A stretch of 64,000 nucleotides of DNA from Massilia kyonggiensis (GTDB lineage: Bacteria; Pseudomonadota; Gammaproteobacteria; Burkholderiales; Burkholderiaceae_D): NCBI RefSeq assembly GCF_024756235.1, contig NZ_JANUGY010000015.1, positions 1 through 64,000 of the forward strand, written 5' to 3'. Made by a program: the position numbers and the translations under genes. The notes beneath the pieces are model-generated. The model did no database searches. It was given only the letters and a program-made list of their open reading frames with translations, and was not told where the DNA came from. Each line of letters begins with the position of its first letter. Positions within the stretch are counted from its first letter, which is position 1. Shown piece by piece: positions 59,131 to 64,000 of this stretch.

Positions 59131-59326
59131 GCTGATCGCTTCCGAGTCCGAAAGCGGTCATTCTATGCGCAAATGCATAAGCTGGAACGGCTATGAAAAA
59201 AAATACATTTTCCGCACGAGAAAGTCCGTTGATACCTGGAGAACAAAATGTCTCCGAAGGACCATTTGGGGCGGCGAACGTACTGCTAATGCCGGCGGGA
59301 TCGGGTTTGATGGCAAGACTATAACG

Positions 59327-59357
59327 GACGTCCCGCACGCGCGGCGCACGGGACGTC
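59327..59357 (-). terminator. Hairpin downstream of the ZnuD-like receptor gene
   Basis: A perfect 9-bp stem GACGTCCCG / CGGGACGTC with a thirteen-base GC-rich loop follows the receptor stop by 14 bases. No T run follows on the minus strand, so termination is only likely. The rest of the gap 59131-59371 is AT-rich and without a gene. Confidence 0.45.
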
Positions 59358-59371
59358 AATACATCGGGCCG

Positions 59372-61372
59372 TCAGAACTTCGCGCGCACGCCGAACGTGA
59401 TGTTCCTGCCCGGCAGCGGCGCAATATCCTTCAGCAGCGACGTCGCGAGGCGGATGTCCTCGTTGAGCAGGTTCTTCGCCGCGACGAAATATGTCAGGTC
59501 CACGTGCTCGAGCTTCTGCGTGTACGAGACGTTGGCATTGACCTGGTTGTACGAGGGCGTCGTGGTCGTCTCGAACGAGGCGAGGCGGTCCTGGCCGCGG
59601 GCGTGCGTCCAGTCGAGGCCGGCGCGCCAGTGCGGCTGGCGGTAACCGATGGCGGCGCCCACGCGGTCGGCCGGCTGCAGCGGCAGGTTGCCGGCGTCGT
59701 CGAGGTAGCCGCGCGACGTGTCGGCGAACACACGGCCGTTCCAGCCCATGCCGACCTGGTTCCACGTCATCTCCGCTTCCGCGCCCTGGATGTGCGCCTT
59801 GGCCTGCTGGAAGATGCGCTGGCGGAACTCGCCGCCCGGGTTACCGTCCTCGTCGAACGACGCATCCGTGATGTGGCCGTAGATGAAGTTGTTGACGTTG
59901 TTGCGGTAGGCGTTCACGCGCCAGCGCAGCAGGCCGCTCGTCTTTTGCAGCGACAGCTCGATGTTGCGCGAGATTTCCTTTTGCAGGTCCGGATCGCCGA
60001 CGTCGAACGTGAGCGTGGCGTCGTGCGGTCCGCCGGAATACAGTTCCTCCGTCGCGGGCGCGCGCTGGGCGTACGACAGGGTCGCGCCGAACGAATATCC
60101 CTTCGTGAACGGCCACAGCGCGCCGATCGAGCCGGAGCCGAGGTCGAAGCTGCGTTCGCGGTTGCTGACCGGCTTGCGGTCGACGTTTTCATAGCGCAGG
60201 CCTGCGTTCCAGCGCAGCGGGCCCTGGCTCCATTCCTCGACGAGGAAGGCGGCCTGCGTCGTCGAGTGCGTGACGGGCACAGTGTCCGGCCCGCCTTCCG
60301 CGCTCAGCGCCGAGAAGTGCGTGTTCTCCGTCTGGACGCCGAACGTGCCGTGCAGGCCCAGGCTCGTGATGGGCTTGTGCGTGAGCTCGACGCGCGATTC
60401 GAACGATTTATTGGAGAACAGTGTGGCCGGCACGCCGTCGTCCAGCTCGGCGTGGCGGTAGTCCGTATAGCCGGCCTTCACGCGCGCGCTTTCGAAGCCG
60501 GCGAGTGGGTTCTTGACGATGCTGTCGAAGTCGTAGCGGTTCTGGCGCTGGTCGATGTGCGAGCCTTCGTCGGTCGGGATGCCGTAGAAATTCGTGAGGT
60601 GCGACGCCGACAGGCCCGCATAGCCCCAGTCGTCGATGTACGAGCCGCCGATGCCGATGTTGCGCTCCTTCGTGTCGGAGTTCGGCAGGCGGTTCATGCG
60701 CGACGTGGGGTCGTTTACCACGCGCAGGTCGGGGATCTGGTAGTCGTCCGTGTTGCGCAGGTTGCCGTCCAGGTGCAGGCCGATCTTGCCGACGGAACCG
60801 TCCAGGGTGCCGGACATGTCCTTGCCGTTGTCGACGGTGCTCAGGCGCGTCTCGACCTGGCCCGTCAGCTTCGGTTCCAGCGCGGTCGGGATGCGTTCGT
60901 TGACGACGTTGACAAGGCCGCCGATGGCGCCCGAGCCGTACAGCAGGGCGGCGGGGCCGCGCAGGATCTCGATCTGACGTGCCACGGCGCCTTCGGACGC
61001 GACGGCGTGGTCGTTCGACAGGCCGGACACGTCGGACGTCGCCATCCCGTTTTCCAGCATTTTCACGCGCGAGCCTTCCATGCCGCGGATGATGGGGCGC
61101 GACGCGCCGGCGCCGAACGCGGAGGCGGACACGCCCAATTCGTTCTGCAGCGTTTCGCCCAGCGAGCTGCCGACCTTGTCGCGCAATTCGTCGCCGGCGA
61201 GCACTTTGGCCGGCGTGAGGATCTGGTCGCCTTCGCCGTTGCGCAGCGGGCTGGCGGTGACGACGACTTGCTGGATCTTGCCGTCGTTGATGGTTTCCTG
61301 GTCGTCGGCGCGGACGGCCGGGTGGAAGGCGAGCAGCAGCGCGCTGGCGAGCAGCGTACGTTCGATTTTCAT
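59372..61372 (-). CDS. TonB-dependent receptor, ZnuD-like
   Basis: This is a 666-residue outer-membrane receptor. The signal peptide (1-22) is followed by KIQQVVVTASPL (TonB box region). The plug has GVSASAFGAGASRPIIRGMEGSRVKMLENGMATSDVSGLSNDHAVASE and IEILRGPAALLYGSGAIGGLVNVVNERIP; the barrel ends NITFGVRAKF with terminal Phe. The GMEGSRVKMLENGM plug motif and the extracellular loop style match zinc and heme-linked ZnuD/CirA-type receptors. A small Cys/His exported protein gene lies 83 bases upstream on the same strand. No clear Zur or Fur site was seen. Zinc uptake is inferred from the family resemblance. Confidence 0.85.
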   Translation of the reverse strand: MKIERTLLASALLLAFHPAVRADDQETINDGKIQQVVVTASPLRNGEGDQILTPAKVLAGDELRDKVGSSLGETLQNELGVSASAFGAGASRPIIRGMEGSRVKMLENGMATSDVSGLSNDHAVASEGAVARQIEILRGPAALLYGSGAIGGLVNVVNERIPTALEPKLTGQVETRLSTVDNGKDMSGTLDGSVGKIGLHLDGNLRNTDDYQIPDLRVVNDPTSRMNRLPNSDTKERNIGIGGSYIDDWGYAGLSASHLTNFYGIPTDEGSHIDQRQNRYDFDSIVKNPLAGFESARVKAGYTDYRHAELDDGVPATLFSNKSFESRVELTHKPITSLGLHGTFGVQTENTHFSALSAEGGPDTVPVTHSTTQAAFLVEEWSQGPLRWNAGLRYENVDRKPVSNRERSFDLGSGSIGALWPFTKGYSFGATLSYAQRAPATEELYSGGPHDATLTFDVGDPDLQKEISRNIELSLQKTSGLLRWRVNAYRNNVNNFIYGHITDASFDEDGNPGGEFRQRIFQQAKAHIQGAEAEMTWNQVGMGWNGRVFADTSRGYLDDAGNLPLQPADRVGAAIGYRQPHWRAGLDWTHARGQDRLASFETTTTPSYNQVNANVSYTQKLEHVDLTYFVAAKNLLNEDIRLATSLLKDIAPLPGRNITFGVRAKF

Positions 61373-61455
61373 GGTTTTCTACAATCTCAAGCGAATGGAT
61401 AACGGCCCATGCCGCCGGGACGCGCCGGGCGGTACGGGAAACAGCGGGAGCGTTA

Positions 61456-61806
61456 TCAGGCTTGAGGCGGGCCGCGCGACTGGAACGGGCAGGCCTTGAG
61501 CAGGCAGATACCCGGGGTGGCCGGCAGGGCCGGCGCGGCATAGGCCAGTTCGGCCGGGACGAATTGCCGCAGCGTGGTCGGCAGAGCGAACGCGATCTGG
61601 GCGCTGGCCGCGCACTGGCCGCACAGGTCGTGCAGGCCGGGCTTGGGCAGCTTGTCGGTGCCGTCGTCGGTGTCCGCGTCGGCGGCGATCTGCTGGACGA
61701 GCGTTTCGTTGCCCTCGGCCCAGTGCGTATAGCCGTGTCCGAGCGACAACTGCTGCGAAACGAGCAGCAGCAGCGACAGCAATACGTGGACGAGGCTACG
61801 GGACAT
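61456..61806 (-). CDS. Small exported Cys/His protein, DUF2946-like
   Basis: This is a 116-residue protein. Its signal-like helix (2-18) is followed by LGHGYTHWAEGNETLVQQIAADADTDDG and then DLCGQCAASAQIAFALP. The C-terminal stretch ends LLKACPFQSRGPPQA, which recalls DUF2946 proteins often found next to TonB receptors. The His-x3-His and Cys-x2-Cys groups may bind a metal. It is upstream of the ZnuD-like receptor and reads in the same direction, so the two probably form an operon. The ATG at 61806 places the hydrophobic helix at the N-terminus. Family assignment is moderate. Confidence 0.7.
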   Translation of the reverse strand: MSRSLVHVLLSLLLLVSQQLSLGHGYTHWAEGNETLVQQIAADADTDDGTDKLPKPGLHDLCGQCAASAQIAFALPTTLRQFVPAELAYAAPALPATPGICLLKACPFQSRGPPQA

Positions 61807-61895
61807 GGGGGACGGGATCGAAAGCGAACGGATATTGTACGCAGGGCCGTTCGGTTCTGACAATCATACTTTCGGTAAGGTCCCCGCGCCCAATT

Positions 61896-62114
61896 AAATT
61901 CGGGGTCAGAGCACATTTCGGTATAAATTCGGGGTCAGAGCACTTTTTGGCACACAATCTTCGAATCAACTTTGCTCCGAGTTCTGCAGCGTGGTCGCCT
62001 TGCTCGCGTGGCGGTTGCTTCGCTTGGCGTCACGGCTCGTTGTGCGGCACGACATTGATCGGAAATGTGCTCTGACCCCGAATTTACGGAAAAATGTGCT
62101 CTGACCCCGAATTT
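61896..62114. repeat. Repeat cluster: two direct and two inverted copies of a GGGGTCAGAGCAC unit
   Basis: AAATTCGGGGTCAGAGCAC occurs at 61896 and again at 61925. Two inverted copies GTGCTCTGACCCCGAATTT lie at about 62066 and 62096. The 115 bases between the direct and inverted pairs (61949-62061) have no ORF. The layout is that of a small mobile or REP-type element with no transposase. The gap 61807-62167 otherwise holds the 5' region of the small Cys/His gene and a terminator. Confidence 0.8.
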
Positions 62115-62121
62115 GGGCAAT

Positions 62122-62146
62122 AAAAAAGCCGGCCCGCAGGCCGGCT
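62122..62146 (-). terminator. Intrinsic terminator after the YccA gene
   Basis: An 8-bp stem AGCCGGCC / GGCCGGCT with a four-base loop is followed, on the minus strand, by six T residues (62127 to 62122). It lies 21 bases after the stop of the Bax-inhibitor-like gene. Confidence 0.88.
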
Positions 62147-62167
62147 CTTCGTTGCGAGCGGTGAGGA

Positions 62168-62851
62168 TCAGTCGCGGTTGCCGAAGCCGATGCCCAGCAG
62201 TTGCAGCATGCTCGTGAACACGTTGTAGATGTCCAGGTAGATCGCCAGCGTCGCGCTGATGTAGTTGGTCTCGCCGCCGTTCACGATCCGGTTCACGTCG
62301 AACAGGATGAAGCCCGAGAAGATCACCATCGCGAGCACCGACACGACCAGCATCAGCGCCGGCAGTTGCAGGAAGATGTTGGCCAGGCCGGCCAGGATCA
62401 CGATGATCGCGCCGGCGAACAGCCAGCTGCCCATGCCCGAGAAGTCGCGCTTGGACACGGTCGCGATCGTCGCCATCGTGGCGAACACGGCCGCGGTGCC
62501 GGCGAACGCGGTCATGATCAGCGTGCCGCCGTTGGAAAAGCCGAGCGTGAAGCGCAGCAGCGGGGTCAGCCACAAGCCCATGAAGAACGTGAAGCCGAGC
62601 AGGATCGGCACGCCGGCCGCCGAGTTCTTGGTCTTCTCGATCGCGAAGATGAAGCCGAACGCGATGGCGAGGAACAGGATCACGCCCATGCCGCTGGCAA
62701 AGATCGGCAGGGCCATTTGCAGGCCGATGTAGGCGCCGAGCACAGTCGGGACCATGGACAGTGCCAGCAACCAGTACGTGTTGCGCAATACGCGGTGACG
62801 CGTGGCCTGGATGGCCGAGACGTCGTAGGTTTTCTGCAGGCTGGGAATCAT
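62168..62851 (-). CDS. Bax inhibitor-1/YccA family membrane protein
   Basis: This 227-residue inner-membrane protein has seven predicted helices. The N-terminal cytoplasmic part is MIPSLQKTYDVSAIQATRHRVLRNTYWLLA, and the last helices carry SGFILFDVNRIVNGGETNYISATLAIYLDIYNVF, the UPF0005 signature. In E. coli YccA interacts with FtsH and SecY. The ATG at 62851 has a GGAGGC site; a frame from 63040 would add 63 unrelated residues. It is transcribed alone with its own terminator. The hydrophobic pattern and the Asp in the sixth helix are as usual for the family. Confidence 0.93.
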   Translation of the reverse strand: MIPSLQKTYDVSAIQATRHRVLRNTYWLLALSMVPTVLGAYIGLQMALPIFASGMGVILFLAIAFGFIFAIEKTKNSAAGVPILLGFTFFMGLWLTPLLRFTLGFSNGGTLIMTAFAGTAAVFATMATIATVSKRDFSGMGSWLFAGAIIVILAGLANIFLQLPALMLVVSVLAMVIFSGFILFDVNRIVNGGETNYISATLAIYLDIYNVFTSMLQLLGIGFGNRD

Positions 62852-63119
62852 AATGCCTCCGTTGGAAGAAATCACTTTGCTCCCCATATGGGGACTGGAC
62901 CCGGCATCAACAGGGGGCACTATGCCGGAAGCGCAAGTTTTAAGTCTTGCATAAGCTCCGGCGGTGCCGCCCATACGGACGAGGTCTGAACCGATGTCAC
63001 TGTAACATCCGCAGTCGCCCCCACGCAATATCGGTGACATGACGGATGTATGGTAAAATAGAAGGTTGATTGAGTTCCCAAATCTCGATTTAAACCTTTC
63101 TTTTTATTGGAGTTTTTAA

Positions 63120-63545
63120 ATGGCAATCGAACGCACCCTGTCGATCATCAAACCTGACGCAGTCGCTAAAAACGTGATCGGCCAAATCTACAGCCGTTTC
63201 GAAGGCGCAGGCCTGAAGATCGTCGCTGCCCGTATGGCCCAGCTGTCGCGCGCCGAAGCCGAAGGTTTCTACGCTGTCCACAAAGAGCGTCCGTTCTTCA
63301 AGGACCTGGTCGACTTCATGGTCTCGGGCCCGGTCATGATCCAGGTGCTGGAAGGCGAGAACGCGATTGCCAAGAACCGCGAACTGATGGGCGCAACCGA
63401 TCCGAAGAAGGCCGACAAGGGCACCATCCGCGCCGACTTCGCCGACTCGATCGACGCCAACGCCGTGCACGGTTCGGACGCTGCCGAGACCGCAGCTGTC
63501 GAGATCGCTTACTACTTCCCGGCACTGAACGTCTACTCGCGTTAA
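63120..63545 (+). CDS. ndk: Nucleoside diphosphate kinase
   Basis: This 141-residue enzyme transfers the gamma phosphate of ATP to nucleoside diphosphates through a phospho-His. The catalytic His117 is in NAVHGSD, and the nucleotide site includes the N-terminal TLSIIKPDAV and the RPFFKDLVDFMVSGPV stretch. The length is the family norm. The ATG follows TTGGAG after nine bases. It is followed by rlmN after 122 bases, the normal ndk-rlmN order in betaproteobacteria. Confidence 0.98.
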   Translation: MAIERTLSIIKPDAVAKNVIGQIYSRFEGAGLKIVAARMAQLSRAEAEGFYAVHKERPFFKDLVDFMVSGPVMIQVLEGENAIAKNRELMGATDPKKADKGTIRADFADSIDANAVHGSDAAETAAVEIAYYFPALNVYSR

Positions 63546-63667
63546 TCTTTCGTATCAATTTTTTGTGTTGATCGGCCTGGTGCCGGTTTAACATTGCAAT
63601 ATCCCCGCTCGCCCATGCTCGAAGAGCCCGGCGGGCGGGACTTATTTTGAAGGCACAGGATTCAATC

Positions 63668-64000
63668 ATGGCAACTCTCACCAACTTGCTGGACTTCGAT
63701 CCCGCGCAGCTCGTCGCTTACTGCGCCGAGTTGGGGGAGAAGCCGTTCCGCGCAAAACAGCTCCAGCGCTGGATCCACCAGTTCGGCGTCGCCGATTTCG
63801 ACGACATGACCGACCTGGCGAAGTCGCTGCGCGAAAAGCTCAAGACGCGTGCCGAAGTGCGTGCGCCGGCGATCATCAGCGACCACACGTCCAGCGACGG
63901 CACCCGCAAGTGGCTCGTCGACGTGGGCAACGGCAACGCCGTCGAAACCGTGTTCATCCCGGAAGAGACGCGCGGCACGCTGTGCATCTCCACACAGGCC
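63668..64000 (+). CDS. rlmN: Dual-specificity RNA methyltransferase RlmN, N-terminal part (partial)
   Basis: This is a radical SAM enzyme that methylates A2503 of 23S rRNA and A37 of some tRNAs. Only the first 111 codons are in the window; the gene runs off the right edge before the CxxxCxxC cluster. The visible part has the family pattern: NLLDFDPAQLVAYCAELGEKPFRAKQLQRWIHQFG, SLREKLKTRAEV and VETVFIPEETRGTLCISTQA, which directly precedes the cluster in full-length proteins. Position after ndk supports it. Confidence 0.93.
   Translation, partial: MATLTNLLDFDPAQLVAYCAELGEKPFRAKQLQRWIHQFGVADFDDMTDLAKSLREKLKTRAEVRAPAIISDHTSSDGTRKWLVDVGNGNAVETVFIPEETRGTLCISTQA

Noticed and set aside
56713..59196. 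An 827-codon plus-strand frame opposite the hybrid kinase
   Set aside because: His/Arg/Gln-rich translation without domains; the minus-strand kinase has every catalytic motif.
61949..62061. Possible small RNA or transposase remnant between the repeats
   Set aside because: No open frame, no promoter-like elements and no stable structure beyond the flanking repeats could be supported by eye.

Overview
The window is a 64 kb stretch of chromosome from a GC-rich, Gram-negative betaproteobacterium. Protein character, the sucA-sucB-lpd-zapE block and the surE-pcm-nlpD-rpoS-rlmD block point to Burkholderiales, most likely Oxalobacteraceae close to Massilia. That placement is inferred from gene content and was not tested by search. 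Both ends are cut: the left end lies in sdhB and the right end in rlmN. No rRNA, tRNA, CRISPR array, prophage or intact insertion sequence was recognised.

Layout. 1-2 kb: end of the succinate dehydrogenase operon (sdhB, sdhE) and citrate synthase gltA. 2-6 kb: a reductase/TetR pair with a palindromic operator, a small lipoprotein, a DUF3297 gene, a membrane protein, an NTF2-like protein and an SRAP protein. 6.1-11.3 kb: a Fur-boxed siderophore operon (NIS synthetase, MFS exporter, TonB-dependent receptor). 11.4-14.5 kb: gluQ, a CHRD/PEP-CTERM-like protein, an outer-membrane barrel with an internal duplication, and a DUF421 protein. 14.6-21.2 kb: an arsenic island, with arsRCBH on the minus strand and, divergently, an ArsO-like flavoprotein, an MFS transporter and a second arsR, closed by an arsN1-type acetyltransferase. 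21.2-31.5 kb: a proline-rich exported protein, a BaeSR-like two-component system, a soluble chemoreceptor, FadL, an SGNH hydrolase, a triple-CheW protein and a triple-PAS chemoreceptor. 31.7-37.6 kb: a carboxylesterase, then a Fur-boxed five-gene electron-transfer operon (PepSY protein, DUF2271, DUF4198, ApbE, flavodoxin/FNR reductase). 37.8-49 kb: 2-oxoglutarate dehydrogenase (sucA, sucB, lpdA) with a PspC-domain gene inserted, zapE, a lipoprotein, a PP2C-like phosphatase, a DUF465 protein and a DinG/YoaA helicase. 49.2-51.3 kb: a two-gene unit of a TIR protein and a ParA/MinD-like protein whose Walker A motif is destroyed. 51.4-56.4 kb: surE, pcm, nlpD, rpoS, rlmD. 56.5-64 kb: a hybrid sensor kinase, a ZnuD-like TonB receptor with a small exported Cys/His protein, a repeat cluster, a YccA-type protein, ndk and the start of rlmN.

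How the parts fit. The TCA genes sit in two blocks (sdh-gltA and the odh complex). Iron control appears twice: a citrate-type siderophore operon and a separate redox operon whose DUF2271 protein carries an SGAT-type flavinylation motif next to its own ApbE. Those two operons plausibly supply ferric-siderophore uptake and reduction. The arsenic island combines arsenate reduction, arsenite export, organoarsenical oxidation and acetylation of an arsenic-containing antibiotic analogue. Two families of short palindromic repeats mark several intergenic regions, one of them supplying or touching the stop codons of two convergent genes.

The best candidates for under-described biology are the Fur-controlled flavinylation operon (33.2-37.6 kb) and the TIR plus pseudo-ATPase pair (49.2-51.3 kb).
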